A stretch of DNA of 64,000 bases, taken from the NCBI RefSeq assembly GCF_024171725.1, contig NZ_JAMTCG010000001.1:682001-746000 (forward strand). The letters run 5' to 3'. The notes beneath the pieces were generated by a model. The model was not told where the DNA came from. It saw only the letters and a program-made list of their open reading frames with translations, and searched no databases. Shown piece by piece: positions 36,585 through 46,175 of this stretch; the first letter of the stretch is position 1, and the number at the start of each line of letters is the position of its first letter. The stretch is from Williamsia serinedens (GTDB lineage Bacteria > Actinomycetota > Actinomycetes > Mycobacteriales > Mycobacteriaceae). The translations under genes were made by a program, and so were the position numbers.

Positions 36585-37657
36585 ACGACTGGCTCGGGGT
36601 GCTCGTCGCCGTCGCACTGCTCGCCGGCAACGCCTTCTTCGTCGGGGCCGAGTTCTCGCTGATCTCGGCGCGCCGGGACCGTCTGGAGACCCTGGCCGAG
36701 CAGGGGAAGAGCCGCGCCCGCACGGTGATCCGTGCCGGTCAGGACCTGTCGCTGATGCTGGCCGGCGCGCAGCTCGGCATCACGATCTGTTCGATCCTGC
36801 TCGGCCGGGTCGGCGAACCGGCGGTGGCGCACCTCATCGAGGCCCCGATGGACCTCGTCGGCATCCCCGACGCGCTGCTGCACCCGATCGGGTTCACCAT
36901 TGCGCTGATCCTGGTGGTGGCGCTGCACATCCTGCTCGGCGAGATGGTCCCGAAGAACATCGCCCTCGCCGGCCCGGAGGCGTCGGCGATGCTGCTGGTG
37001 CCGGTGCACCTCGCGTGGATCCGGATCGCCAAGCCGTTCATCGCCTTCTACAACCTCGCCGCCAACCTCGCGCTCCGCGTCCTGCGGATCACGCCGCGCG
37101 ACGAACTCGACGCGACGGTGTCGGCCGGTGAGCTCGCCGAGATGATCGGCGAGTCCCGCGAGGAGGGCCTCATCGACGCCGAGGAGCACGAGCGGCTGAC
37201 CCGCGCTCTGCGCACCGCCGGGCGCACGGTCTCCGAGGTCGCGATCCCCCTCGCCGACCTGCGCAGCGTCCGGGCCACGACCGACCCCGCGACCGGTCGC
37301 CGCGGGCCGACGCTCGGGTCGATCGAGCGGGCGGTGTCGGAGACGGGGTTCTCGCGGTTCCCGGTCCGTGGCACCGACGGCACCTTCACCGGCTACCTGC
37401 ACCTCAAGGACGTGCTCGACGAGATCCTCGACGAGAGCGTCGGTCCGGACACGATCATCGGCGCCGACACCATCCGGCCGCTGCCGGTGATCTCCGGCGA
37501 CACCTCGCTCGACGAGGCGACCGCGTCCCTGCGCCGCACGAGCGCCCACCTGGGGACCGTCGTCGACGGCAACGGGCGCACCACCGGGATCGTCGCGCTC
37601 GAGGACCTGGTGGAGGAGTTCGTCGGCACCGTCCGCGACGAGACCCACCGGATATGA
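36581..37657 (+). CDS. CorC/HlyC-like CBS membrane protein (DUF21), second copy
   Basis: A 358-aa paralogue of the preceding protein: DUF21 membrane domain (FFVGAEFSLISARRDRLETLAEQG, LLGEMVPKNIALAGPEA), then a CBS pair (VSETGFSRFPVRGTDGTFTGYLHLKDVLDEILDE and LGTVVDGNGRTTGIVALEDLVEEFVGTV). It lacks the C-terminal CorC_HlyC domain, so the two may work as a heteromer. GTG 36581 overlaps the upstream stop; its own stop overlaps the next gene (ATGA). Confidence 0.88.
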   Translation: MNDWLGVLVAVALLAGNAFFVGAEFSLISARRDRLETLAEQGKSRARTVIRAGQDLSLMLAGAQLGITICSILLGRVGEPAVAHLIEAPMDLVGIPDALLHPIGFTIALILVVALHILLGEMVPKNIALAGPEASAMLLVPVHLAWIRIAKPFIAFYNLAANLALRVLRITPRDELDATVSAGELAEMIGESREEGLIDAEEHERLTRALRTAGRTVSEVAIPLADLRSVRATTDPATGRRGPTLGSIERAVSETGFSRFPVRGTDGTFTGYLHLKDVLDEILDESVGPDTIIGADTIRPLPVISGDTSLDEATASLRRTSAHLGTVVDGNGRTTGIVALEDLVEEFVGTVRDETHRI

Positions 37658-38553
37658 GGGTCCTCGCCGTCGACGAGTGGACGGCACGGGCCGACGCCCA
37701 CGTCGCCCGCGTCGACGCGCTGCTCGACGACCACCCCCGCCGACTGCCCGACGGGCGCGACCACCCGGTGTGGCAGTTCCTGTTCCGCTACTACAGCCAC
37801 AAACCCGCCCGACTGCGCCGGTGGCACCCCGGGTTCGGCGTCGGACTCGCCGGGGCACCGGACCACCGCGACTGGCCGCACTACGTCCGCGTCGACGAGG
37901 CGTCGACCGGCCCGGTGGTCACCGTCGGCCGCGATCACCTCGACGCCCGGCGCGACGCCGTCGACCACGTCACCCGACTGCTCGCGGCGACGGCGGGTCG
38001 CGCGCCGCGGTGGAACTGTTTCGGACTGCACGAGTGGGCGATGGTCTACCGCGACGGCGATGCGCGGCGGCACGAGGTCCCCCTGCGACTGGGCGCCGCC
38101 GGGACCGATCGGGTCGTCGAACGCCAGGGACTGCGCTGCACGCACTTCGACGCCTTCCGGTTCTTCTCCGACGACGCGGTCGGCCGCAACGCGCGACCGC
38201 TGTCGCGGGACACCCAGGTGACCAGCGAGCAGCCGGGCTGCGTGCACGCGGGGATGGACCTCTACAAGTGGGCCACCAAGCTCGAGGCGCTCGTCGGGTC
38301 CGACGTCGTCGTCGACGCGCTCGCCCTGGCGTTCGACCTCCGCGAGCTCGACATGCGGGCCAGCCCGTACGACCTCCGCGACCTCGGGTTCGCACCGGTG
38401 ACGGTCGAGACGCCCCGAGGACGGGCCGAGTACGTCGCCCACCAACGACGACTGGCCGATCGCGCGGCGGCGATCCGTCGTGATCTGCTCGACCGGTGCC
38501 GGTCCCTGGCGTCGGCCACCACCGTGGGCGAGCCGCTCCCTACCCCTGAGTAG
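37654..38553 (+). CDS. conserved actinobacterial protein of unknown function
   Basis: A 299-aa soluble protein without signal peptide or membrane segments. Invariant-looking segments are PVWQFLFRYYSHKPARLRRWHPGFG, RWNCFGLHEWAMVYR, CTHFDAFRFFSDDA and GCVHAGMDLYKWATKL, rich in Trp, His and Cys. I have a vague memory that relatives carry the label 3-methyladenine DNA glycosylase; nothing here shows a known glycosylase fold, so I do not use it. ATG 37654 overlaps the CBS protein stop by 4 nt and malate synthase follows after 78 nt. Confidence 0.75.
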   Translation: MRVLAVDEWTARADAHVARVDALLDDHPRRLPDGRDHPVWQFLFRYYSHKPARLRRWHPGFGVGLAGAPDHRDWPHYVRVDEASTGPVVTVGRDHLDARRDAVDHVTRLLAATAGRAPRWNCFGLHEWAMVYRDGDARRHEVPLRLGAAGTDRVVERQGLRCTHFDAFRFFSDDAVGRNARPLSRDTQVTSEQPGCVHAGMDLYKWATKLEALVGSDVVVDALALAFDLRELDMRASPYDLRDLGFAPVTVETPRGRAEYVAHQRRLADRAAAIRRDLLDRCRSLASATTVGEPLPTPE

Positions 38554-38631
38554 CATTGATGCCCGGATCACCGCGAGGACACCAGCCGTCTCCGTGACCG
38601 GAGGAGATCGGCAACCAGCGAAAGAGGAGCC

Positions 38632-40794
38632 ATGACCGAACGCGTCACCGTCGGCGGGGTGCAGGTCGCCACCGTCCTGCACGACTTCATCACCTCCGAG
38701 GCACTGCCCGGCACCGGGGTGGATGCCGACGCGTTCTGGGACGGCGTGGGCCGCCTCATCACCGATCTCGCCCCGCGCAACCGCGAGCTGCTCGCCGTCC
38801 GCGACGACCTGCAGAGCAAGATCGACGACTGGCACCACGAGAACGGCGAAATCGACCCGGGCGCCTACAAGGCGTTCCTGCAGGAGATCGGCTACCTGGT
38901 CCCCGTGCCGGAGGACTTCCAGATCGGCACCGAGAACGTCGACACGGAGATCACCAGCACCGCGGGCCCGCAGTTGGTGGTGCCCGTCCTCAACGCCCGG
39001 TTCGCGCTGAACGCGTCCAACGCCCGCTGGGGCTCGCTGTACGACGCGCTCTACGGCACCGACGCCATCCCGGAGACCGACGGCGCCGAGAAGGGCACCT
39101 CGTACAACAAGGTCCGCGGCGACAAGGTCATCGCCTACGCGAAGGACTTCCTCGACGGTGCCGTGCCGCTGGAGAGCGGCAAGTGGGCCGACGTCACCGG
39201 CCTCGCCGTCGACGGGTCGTCGCTGGCGGTCACCACCGGTGACTCCTCGACGACCCTCGCCGATCCCGCCGCGTTCGTCGGGTACCTCGGCGACGCCGGG
39301 TCCCCGAGCGGCGTGCTGCTGCGCCACAACGGGCTCCACCTCGAGGTGCAGATCGACGCCGACTCGCCGATCGGCTCGACCGATCCCGCGGGCATCAAGG
39401 ACGTCCTGGTCGAGTCGGCGATCACCACGATCATGGACTTCGAGGACTCGGTCGCCGCGGTCGACGCCGAGGACAAGGTGCTCGGCTACCGGAACTGGCT
39501 GGGGCTCAACAAGGGCGACCTCGCCGAGGACGTCACCAAGGGCGGGAAGACCTTCACCCGTACGCTCAACCCGGACCGCGTCTACACCAAGCCCGGCGGC
39601 GGCGAGCTCACCCTGCCCGGTCGCTCACTGCTGTTCGTGCGCAACGTCGGTCACCTGATGACCAACGACGCGATCCTCGACGCGAACGGCGACGAGGTGC
39701 CCGAGGGCATCCTCGACGCCGTCTTCACCTCGCTCATCGGCATCCACGGCATGTCGAGCGAGGGTCTGCAGAACTCGCGGACCGGGTCGATCTACATCGT
39801 GAAGCCGAAGATGCACGGCCCCGACGAGGTCGCGTTCACCGTCGAGCTGTTCGGTCGCGTCGAGGAGATCCTGGGCCTGCCGACCACCACGCTGAAGGTC
39901 GGCATCATGGACGAGGAGCGCCGCACCACGGTGAACCTCAAGGCCTGCATCAAGGCCGCCGCCGACCGCGTCGTGTTCATCAACACCGGCTTCCTCGACC
40001 GCACGGGCGACGAGATCCACACCTCCATGGAGGCCGGCGCCGTCATCCGCAAGGCGGAGATGAAGGCGCAGACCTGGATCAAGGCCTACGAGGACTCCAA
40101 CGTCGACATCGGCCTGCACGCCGGCCTCGCGCACCACGCCCAGATCGGCAAGGGCATGTGGGCCATGCCCGACCTGATGGCCGACATGCTGGAGCAGAAG
40201 ATCGGTCACCCGAAGTCGGGTGCGACCACGGCCTGGGTGCCCTCCCCGACCGCCGCGACCCTGCACGCCCTGCACTACCACCAGGTCGACGTGTTCGAGC
40301 GTCAGGACGAGATCGCCAAGCGCGACCCGGCGTCGGTCGACGACATCCTGCAGATCCCGCTCGCCAAGGACACGAACTGGTCCGACGAGGAGCGCAAGCA
40401 GGAGCTCGACAACAACTGCCAGTCGATCCTCGGCTACGTCGTCCGCTGGATCGACCAGGGTGTCGGCTGCTCGAAGGTGCCCGACATCCACGACGTCGCC
40501 CTCATGGAGGACCGTGCGACGCTGCGCATCTCGAGCCAGCTGCTCGCGAACTGGTTGCGGCACGGGATCATCACCGAGGACCAGGTCGTCGAATCGCTGC
40601 AGCGCATGGCCGCCGTCGTCGACGAGCAGAACTCCGGGGACTCCGCGTACCGGCCGATGGCCCCGGACTTCGACTCCAGCATCGCCTTCCAGGCGGCCAA
40701 GGACCTCATCCTCGAGGGCACGTCGCAGCCGAGCGGCTACACCGAGCCGATCCTGCACCGACGCCGTCGGGAGTTCAAGGCCGCCAACGCCTGA
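38632..40794 (+). CDS. glcB: malate synthase G
   Basis: Condenses glyoxylate with acetyl-CoA to malate. The 720-aa length and the inserted beta domain identify isoform G. Metal and catalytic regions are [19 protein letters not shown], the glyoxylate-site region [24 protein letters not shown], and [34 protein letters not shown]. The start ATG follows GAAAGAGGAGCC. The leader (78 nt) contains TAGCAT near 38551, a possible -10. No isocitrate lyase is nearby. Confidence 0.98.
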   Translation: MTERVTVGGVQVATVLHDFITSEALPGTGVDADAFWDGVGRLITDLAPRNRELLAVRDDLQSKIDDWHHENGEIDPGAYKAFLQEIGYLVPVPEDFQIGTENVDTEITSTAGPQLVVPVLNARFALNASNARWGSLYDALYGTDAIPETDGAEKGTSYNKVRGDKVIAYAKDFLDGAVPLESGKWADVTGLAVDGSSLAVTTGDSSTTLADPAAFVGYLGDAGSPSGVLLRHNGLHLEVQIDADSPIGSTDPAGIKDVLVESAITTIMDFEDSVAAVDAEDKVLGYRNWLGLNKGDLAEDVTKGGKTFTRTLNPDRVYTKPGGGELTLPGRSLLFVRNVGHLMTNDAILDANGDEVPEGILDAVFTSLIGIHGMSSEGLQNSRTGSIYIVKPKMHGPDEVAFTVELFGRVEEILGLPTTTLKVGIMDEERRTTVNLKACIKAAADRVVFINTGFLDRTGDEIHTSMEAGAVIRKAEMKAQTWIKAYEDSNVDIGLHAGLAHHAQIGKGMWAMPDLMADMLEQKIGHPKSGATTAWVPSPTAATLHALHYHQVDVFERQDEIAKRDPASVDDILQIPLAKDTNWSDEERKQELDNNCQSILGYVVRWIDQGVGCSKVPDIHDVALMEDRATLRISSQLLANWLRHGIITEDQVVESLQRMAAVVDEQNSGDSAYRPMAPDFDSSIAFQAAKDLILEGTSQPSGYTEPILHRRRREFKAANA

Positions 40795-40806
40795 GGGCCC
40801 TGACGC

Positions 40807-41979
40807 ATGGCCCGGCACCGCACGGACAGCGCCCGACGCCGCGGCATCAGCCGCGGGTTGGCGCTGTCCGTCGCGGCGCTGGTGGTGGTCGCGGTGTTGG
40901 TGGTCGTGTGGGTCGTCCTCGGTCGCAGTCTGCGTGAGGACTCGACGGCCGCGGCCCAGAGCTGCGTGGAGGGACCGGAGACGGTCTCGGTCGTCGCCGA
41001 CGCGGACATCGCCGAGCCGCTGGCCCGGATCGCCGCGGCGTACTCCGCGACGAAACCGGTCGTGCGGGACAAGTGCATCACCGTGTCGGTCCGTCCCGTC
41101 GACCCGAAGACGACCCTCGACGGGCTGACCGGTACCTGGGACACCGCGTCGATGGGCGCGTATCCGGCCGCGTGGGTGCCCGCGTCGTCGGTGTGGAGTG
41201 CGCAGCTGCTCGCGGCGAGGTCGTCGGTCGTCGACGGGGACCCCGAGTCGCTGGTCACCTCGCCGGTCGTCCTGGCCGTGGCGCCGCAGTTCGCGCGTGC
41301 CGCCGCGGGAAAGCTGGCGTGGATCGAGGTGCCCACCCTCGCTCGTGACGACGACGGGCTGGCGCGCCTCGGCCTCACCGGGTGGGGTCGGCTGCGGCTG
41401 GCGCTGCCTGCTGGTCCCGGGACGGATGCGACGGTCCTCGCCGCACAGGCCGTCGCCACCGCGGTCAGCCGTGTCGGTTCGGCCGGTCTCACGCTCGACG
41501 ACGCACGCTCGGCCCAGGTCACCTCGACGATCACGGCGCTGCGCGCGCAGGCACCGCAGTCGGTGGGCGGCAGCGCGACGCGCACCCTGTCGGCGATCGT
41601 GGACGGCGATCCGGCCCGCGCACGCGTCCACGCCGTGCCGATCACCGAACAGGCCCTCTACGCCGCGACGCAGCGGTCGGGCGCCGCGGCGGTCGTCGAA
41701 CTGCTGCCCACCGGCTTCACACCCTCGGCCGACCATCCGGTCGTCGACCTGACGGGGCCCCAGGTCGACGCGGCGGCGGCGGAGTCGGTGACAGCCTTCT
41801 TCAAGTTCGCCCGCATGCCCGAGCAGCTCGCGGCCCTCACGCGGCTCGGCTTCCGCGGCGCCGCGACCGCGGCGTCACCGAACTCCGCCGTCTCGTTCCC
41901 CGCGGTGGAGAACCCCATGCCGGCGGGCGAGCCTGCCGCCCTGGCCGAGATCGCCCGGCAGGTCTACGCGGCACGCTGA
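40807..41979 (+). CDS. membrane-anchored solute-binding-like protein (Rv1836c N-terminal part)
   Basis: A 390-aa protein with one N-terminal membrane helix (GLALSVAALVVVAVLVVVWVVLG after a basic start) and an extracytoplasmic region resembling a periplasmic-binding-protein fold (VSVVADADIAEPLARIAAAYSA, VTSPVVLAVAPQFARAAAGKLAW). Position next to glcB and sequence pattern suggest Rv1836c, but that mycobacterial protein is much longer and ends in a von Willebrand A domain, absent here. It ends 67 nt before the convergent gcvP. Ligand unknown. Confidence 0.7.
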   Translation: MARHRTDSARRRGISRGLALSVAALVVVAVLVVVWVVLGRSLREDSTAAAQSCVEGPETVSVVADADIAEPLARIAAAYSATKPVVRDKCITVSVRPVDPKTTLDGLTGTWDTASMGAYPAAWVPASSVWSAQLLAARSSVVDGDPESLVTSPVVLAVAPQFARAAAGKLAWIEVPTLARDDDGLARLGLTGWGRLRLALPAGPGTDATVLAAQAVATAVSRVGSAGLTLDDARSAQVTSTITALRAQAPQSVGGSATRTLSAIVDGDPARARVHAVPITEQALYAATQRSGAAAVVELLPTGFTPSADHPVVDLTGPQVDAAAAESVTAFFKFARMPEQLAALTRLGFRGAATAASPNSAVSFPAVENPMPAGEPAALAEIARQVYAAR

Positions 41980-42000
41980 CCGCGTAGGCCTGGTCGCGAC

Positions 42001-42070
42001 TCAGGCCTCGCCGAAGGCCCGCCGTCAGGCTCCCCGATGGCCTTCGTCAGGCCTCGCTGAAGGCGCTGAT
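42001..42070 (-). repeat. gcvP 3' end repeated downstream (3 units incl. gene tail)
   Basis: On the minus strand the last bases of gcvP, GCGAGGCCTGA, recur twice after the stop as GGGGAGCCTGA and GCGAGGCCTGA. The stop-like TGAs lie at 42047-42049 (gene), 42025-42027 and 42001-42003, spaced 22 and 24 nt. Each unit can form a small hairpin (for example GGCCT-TCGGCG-AGGCC). It fills the gap between two convergent genes and may act as terminator. Confidence 0.75.
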
Positions 42071-44911
42071 GGGCGGGCAGCTGCAGACCAGGTTGCGGTC
42101 GCCGTAGACGCCGTCGATACGACGCACCGCGGGCCACACCTTCTCCCGTGCACCGGCCGACGGCCGGCCGTTCGGGAACGCGGCCTGCTCGCGGCTGTAC
42201 GGGTGCTCCCACTCGGCCACGAGGCACTCCGAGGTGTGCGGGGCACCACGCAGCGGGTTGTCGTCGACGGTGTAGGTGCCGTCGGCGACCTGCTCGATCT
42301 CGGCGCGGATCGACACCATCGCCTCGCAGAACGCGTCGATTTCGTCGAGGTTCTCGCTCTCGGTGGGCTCCACCATGAGCGTCCCGCTCACCGGGAAGCT
42401 CATCGTCGGCGCGTGGAACCCGTAGTCCGCCAGCCGCTTCGCCACGTCGTCGACGGTGACGCCGGTCGCCTTGGTGATCGGACGCAGATCGAGGATGCAC
42501 TCGTGGGCGACCCAGCCGTTCTCGCCGGTGTAGAGCACCGGGAAGTGGTCGGCGAGGCGCCGCGCGATGTAGTTCGCCGACGCGATCGCGGTGAGCGTCG
42601 CCCGACGGAGGCCCTGCGCACCCATCATGCGGATGTAGGCGTAGGTGATCGGCAGGATCGACGCCGAACCGTACGGCGCGGCGGAGATGGTCATCGACCC
42701 CGGCAACGCGTCGGCCAACGGGTGGCCGGGCAGGAACTCCGCCAGGTGCTCGCGCACTCCGATCGGACCGACGCCGGGTCCCCCACCGCCGTGGGGGATG
42801 CAGAAGGTCTTGTGCAGGTTGAGGTGGCTGACGTCGCCGCCGAACTTGCCCGGCCGGGCGACCCCGACCAGCGCGTTGAGGTTCGCACCGTCGACGTACA
42901 CCTGACCACCGGCGTCGTGCACGGCACCGCAGATCTCGGCGACCTCGTGCTCGAACACGCCGTGGGTCGACGGGTAGGTGATCATGATCGCCGCGAGCGA
43001 CTCCGCGTGGGTGGCGATCTTCTCCTTGAGGTCGGCGGTGTCGACGTCACCGTTGGCGCGGCACGCGACCACCACGACGCGCATCCCGGCCATGACGGCC
43101 GACGCGGCGTTGGTGCCGTGCGCCGACGACGGGATCAGGCACACGTCGCGGCTCTCGTCGCCGCGGCTCAGGTGGTATTTGCGGATCGCCAGCAGCCCGG
43201 CGTACTCGCCCTGCGATCCGGCGTTGGGCTGCAGGCTGATCCGGTCGTAGCCGGTGATGTCGGCCAGCCACGTCTCGAGCCGCTCGATCATGGTGCGCAT
43301 GCCGACGGTGTCCTCCGACGGCGCGAACGGGTGCAGGTTCGCGATGCCGGGCCAGGTGATGGGCTCCATCTCCGCGGCCGCGTTGAGCTTCATCGTGCAC
43401 GAACCCAGCGGGATCATGCTGCGGTCGAGTGCGATGTCCTTGTCGGACAGACGACGCAGGTAGCGGAGCATCGACGTCTCGGTCCGGTACCTGTGGAACG
43501 CCGGGTGGGTGAGGAACTCGCTCGTCCGCTCCGGCCCGACCGGCGCCTCGGCCACCTCCCCCGACAGCTCGGCCCCGAACGCGACGAGGACACCCGCGAC
43601 GTGCTCGTCGGTGGTCGTCTCGTCGCAGGCGATGCCGACATGGTCGGCGTCGACGCGCCGCAGGTTGATGCCGGCGTCGCGCTTCGCGGCCTCGACGACC
43701 TGATCGGCGCGGTCGGGCACCCGGGCGAGGACGGTGTCGAAGAACGTGTCGTGCACCACTTCGACGCCGGCGTCGCGCAGACGGCCGGCGACCACGGACG
43801 CAAGCGTGTGGACGCGCCGCGCGATGGCGGTGAGGCCGTCGGGACCGTGGTAGCTGGCGTACATCGCGGCGAGCACGGCGAGGAGCACCTGGGCGGTGCA
43901 GATGTTGCTCGTGGCCTTCTCGCGGCGGATGTGCTGCTCCCGCGTCTGCAGCGACAGGCGGTAGGCGAGGTTGCCGTCGGCGTCCTTGGACACGCCGACC
44001 AGGCGGCCGGGCAACTGGCGCGCATGCTGGGTGCGCACCGCGAGATAGCCCGCGTGCGGACCGCCGAAGCCCATCGGGACACCGAAGCGCTGGGTGGTGC
44101 CGAAGCACGCGTCGGCGCCCTGCTCTCCGGGCGAGGTGATGAGGGTCAGCGCGAGCAGGTCGGCGCCGACGGCCACGAGCGCATCACGCTCATGGGCGGC
44201 GGCGATGATCGGCGCGAGGTCGACGACACGACCCGAGGCGCCGGGGACCTGGGTGAGGACGCCGCAGAAATCGCCGTCGGGCAGGCCCTGCGAGAGGTCG
44301 GCGCGGACGACCTCGATGCCCAGCGGCTCGGCACGCGTCTCGATGACCGCGAGGGTCTGCGGGAAGACATCGTCGTCGACGACGAACCGCGGCGACTTGT
44401 TCTTGGTGGCGCGACGCAACAGGGTCATCGCCTCGGCGGCCGCGGTGCCCTCGTCGAGCATCGACGCGTTGGCGACGTCCATGCCGGTCAGGTCGGAGAC
44501 CATCGTCTGGAAGTTGAGCAGCGCCTCGAGGCGGCCCTGGCTGATCTCGGGCTGGTACGGCGTGTACGCGGTGTACCAGGCGGGGTTCTCGACGATGTTC
44601 CGGCGCAGCACGGCCGGGGTGTGGGTGCCGTAGTAGCCCAGGCCGATCATCGACGGCGCGGCGGTGTTCTGCGACGCGAGGTCGGCGAGCTCGGCGAGGG
44701 CCTCGACCTCGGTGGCCGCGGGCGGGAGGATGTCGAGCCCGGTGGCGTCGGCCGGGTCGGCGATCGACGACGGGACGACACGGGTCGCGAGGTCCTCCAG
44801 CGAGTCGATCCCGAGCGCGTCGAGGATGCGGCCCAGGTCGTGGTCGTCGGGGCCGATGTGGCGGTCGGCGAAGGCGTCGGTGACGTCGGCGATACGGGTC
44901 TGTTCGGACAC
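42047..44911 (-). CDS. gcvP: glycine dehydrogenase (decarboxylating), P protein
   Basis: PLP enzyme of the glycine cleavage system; it decarboxylates glycine and passes the aminomethyl group to lipoyl-GcvH. The 954-aa single-chain form contains both halves. The PLP lysine is in [23 protein letters not shown]; the N-terminal half has [17 protein letters not shown] and [19 protein letters not shown] 44911 has AGGGGAGG 8 nt upstream. A tandem glycine riboswitch precedes it. gcvH is 3.3 kb further upstream in the same direction; gcvT is not in the window. Confidence 0.97.
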   Translation of the reverse strand: MSEQTRIADVTDAFADRHIGPDDHDLGRILDALGIDSLEDLATRVVPSSIADPADATGLDILPPAATEVEALAELADLASQNTAAPSMIGLGYYGTHTPAVLRRNIVENPAWYTAYTPYQPEISQGRLEALLNFQTMVSDLTGMDVANASMLDEGTAAAEAMTLLRRATKNKSPRFVVDDDVFPQTLAVIETRAEPLGIEVVRADLSQGLPDGDFCGVLTQVPGASGRVVDLAPIIAAAHERDALVAVGADLLALTLITSPGEQGADACFGTTQRFGVPMGFGGPHAGYLAVRTQHARQLPGRLVGVSKDADGNLAYRLSLQTREQHIRREKATSNICTAQVLLAVLAAMYASYHGPDGLTAIARRVHTLASVVAGRLRDAGVEVVHDTFFDTVLARVPDRADQVVEAAKRDAGINLRRVDADHVGIACDETTTDEHVAGVLVAFGAELSGEVAEAPVGPERTSEFLTHPAFHRYRTETSMLRYLRRLSDKDIALDRSMIPLGSCTMKLNAAAEMEPITWPGIANLHPFAPSEDTVGMRTMIERLETWLADITGYDRISLQPNAGSQGEYAGLLAIRKYHLSRGDESRDVCLIPSSAHGTNAASAVMAGMRVVVVACRANGDVDTADLKEKIATHAESLAAIMITYPSTHGVFEHEVAEICGAVHDAGGQVYVDGANLNALVGVARPGKFGGDVSHLNLHKTFCIPHGGGGPGVGPIGVREHLAEFLPGHPLADALPGSMTISAAPYGSASILPITYAYIRMMGAQGLRRATLTAIASANYIARRLADHFPVLYTGENGWVAHECILDLRPITKATGVTVDDVAKRLADYGFHAPTMSFPVSGTLMVEPTESENLDEIDAFCEAMVSIRAEIEQVADGTYTVDDNPLRGAPHTSECLVAEWEHPYSREQAAFPNGRPSAGAREKVWPAVRRIDGVYGDRNLVCSCPPISAFSEA

Positions 44912-44979
44912 GGGTGGGACCTCCCCTGGTGCATGCCCGACGATGCCGCCGGGCAGCGGTTGGTCCTCCCCCTCTGTCC

Positions 44980-45168
44980 TGCCCGTCGAGGACGGGCGCC
45001 TGAGAGATTGAGCCGCGGGCGGCGGCCTTTCACCGTGGGCGGACGATGCGGACACCGTCACTTTCCAGAGACGCCGGGGTGCGGCACGGTCCCGGGTGCC
45101 TGAGAGATTGACGGAGAGGTGTTGCTCCTTCGGCGGCCGCGACCGATCGGGTCGCGACACTCTCCCAT
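44980..45168 (-). promoter_or_regulatory. tandem glycine riboswitch
   Basis: Two aptamers in series on the minus strand. Aptamer 1 (about 45168-45095) begins GGGAGAG, has CGCCGAAGGAGCAAC and closes CTCTCAGGCACC. Aptamer 2 (about 45078-44990) begins CTCTGG, has CGGTGAAAGGCCGCC and closes CTCTCAGGCGCC. Such pairs upstream of gcv genes turn expression on when glycine is high. A 7-bp hairpin (GCCCGTC-CTC-GACGGGC, 44981-44997) overlaps the 3' side of aptamer 2 P1 and is a candidate expression platform. Confidence 0.93.
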
Positions 45169-45205
45169 GCCGCTGCGACGTGGGGCCGAGTTTACCCCGG
45201 TGGTG

Positions 45206-45847
45206 CTACCCCGTGCGACGTGCGCGGGTCTTGCGGCGGGCGGCGAGCTCGTCCTCGGGGGCCGTCTCGCTGACCGCGCCGTCGGCCCGCTCGCCCGGGA
45301 AGTCGGCGATCGTCCCCGACAACTCGCGCATGGCACCGGCGACGGCGATGCCGAACACACCCTGCCCGCCCTGCAGCAGGTCGACGACCTCCTCGGCCGA
45401 CGTGCACTCGTAGACGGTGGTGCCGTCGGAGAAGAGGGTGATCCGGGCCAGGTCCTCGACCCCGCGCTTGCGCAGGTGGTCGACGGCGACACGGATGTTC
45501 TGCAGCGAGATGCCGGTGTCGAGCAGTCGCTTGACGATCTTCAGGACGAGGATGTCCTTGAACGAGTACAGGCGCTGACTGCCGCTGCCCGCCGCGCCCC
45601 GGATCGACGGGACCACGAGCGAGGTGCGCGCCCAGTAGTCGAGCTGGCGGTAGGTGATGCCCGCGATCTGGCAGGCGCTCGGCACGCGGTAGCCGACCAG
45701 CTCGTCGGGGACGGTGTCGTTCGGGAACACCCCGGGGGCGACGTCGTCGAGGGTGCCCTGCTGGGGTCGCGTCACCGGCGCCTGCTCGGTCCGGGTCGCG
45801 ACGTCGTCGGCGGTGTCCGGGCCCTGCGTGGTTGGCTCGTCGCCCAC
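45206..45847 (-). CDS. MerR-family regulator (Rv1830-like)
   Basis: A 213-aa regulator. The MerR helix-turn-helix is SACQIAGITYRQLDYWARTSLVVPSIRGAAGSGSQRLYSFKDILVLKIVKRLLDTGISL, almost the mycobacterial Rv1830 (ResR/McdR) sequence. The C-terminal part (TLFSDGTTVYECTSAEEVVDLLQGGQGVFGIAVAGAMREL) is the family's effector/oligomerisation region. I chose GTG 45847 because AGGAG precedes it; the frame also reads from ATG 45916. In mycobacteria the protein controls growth/division genes including whiB2. It lies directly upstream of the glycine riboswitch. Confidence 0.92.
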   Translation of the reverse strand: MGDEPTTQGPDTADDVATRTEQAPVTRPQQGTLDDVAPGVFPNDTVPDELVGYRVPSACQIAGITYRQLDYWARTSLVVPSIRGAAGSGSQRLYSFKDILVLKIVKRLLDTGISLQNIRVAVDHLRKRGVEDLARITLFSDGTTVYECTSAEEVVDLLQGGQGVFGIAVAGAMRELSGTIADFPGERADGAVSETAPEDELAARRKTRARRTG

Positions 45848-46038
45848 GGCGTGCTCCTGGGATGCTGGGGTCTGTCCCTCGGCGTGAACCTGAGCGGACG
45901 GATGGCGAAACACCATCGGTGCAACTCAGGGTACCCCTGCGACCCGACCCTGGGTGTCGTCCCGCGATCTCGCGGGTTCGAGGGGAACGCTATGGCCCCG
46001 CGACGCGCCGATCAACGCGACTCGCCCGCCCGAGAAGT

Positions 46039-46055
46039 CTCAATCTCAGCTTGAG
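46039..46055. promoter_or_regulatory. candidate MerR-type operator
   Basis: Inverted repeat CTCAA-N7-TTGAG (CTCAATCTCAGCTTGAG) in the upstream region of the Rv1830-like gene, about 120-190 nt before its possible starts. The hexamers TCTCAA, TCTCAG and the inverted CTTGAG are related. Autoregulation by the adjacent MerR is a guess. Confidence 0.4.
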
Positions 46056-46087
46056 GGTGAACCGTGACCCCGGGGAGATGCTTCCGT

Positions 46088-46175
46088 GATCAGGCTCCGC
46101 CTGTCACACCGGATCAGGCTCCGCCTGTCACACAGGATCAGGCTCCGCCTGTCACACAGGATCAGGCTCCGCCTG
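46088..46175 (-). repeat. 24-bp tandem repeats carrying the nuclease stop codon
   Basis: Units begin at 46088, 46112, 46136 and 46160. Each has GATCAGGCTCCGCCTG on the plus strand, followed in the first three by TCACAC(A/C)G. On the minus strand each unit ends GGCGGAGCCTGA. The copy at 46160 is the end of the nuclease gene itself (Gly-Gly-Ala-stop). The others continue in the same frame, each ending in TGA. The palindrome CAGGCGGAGCCTG in each unit forms a short hairpin. Confidence 0.92.

Noticed and set aside
46039-46055. HspR HAIR box
   Set aside because: The arms are in the opposite order (CTCAA…TTGAG instead of TTGAG…CTCAA).
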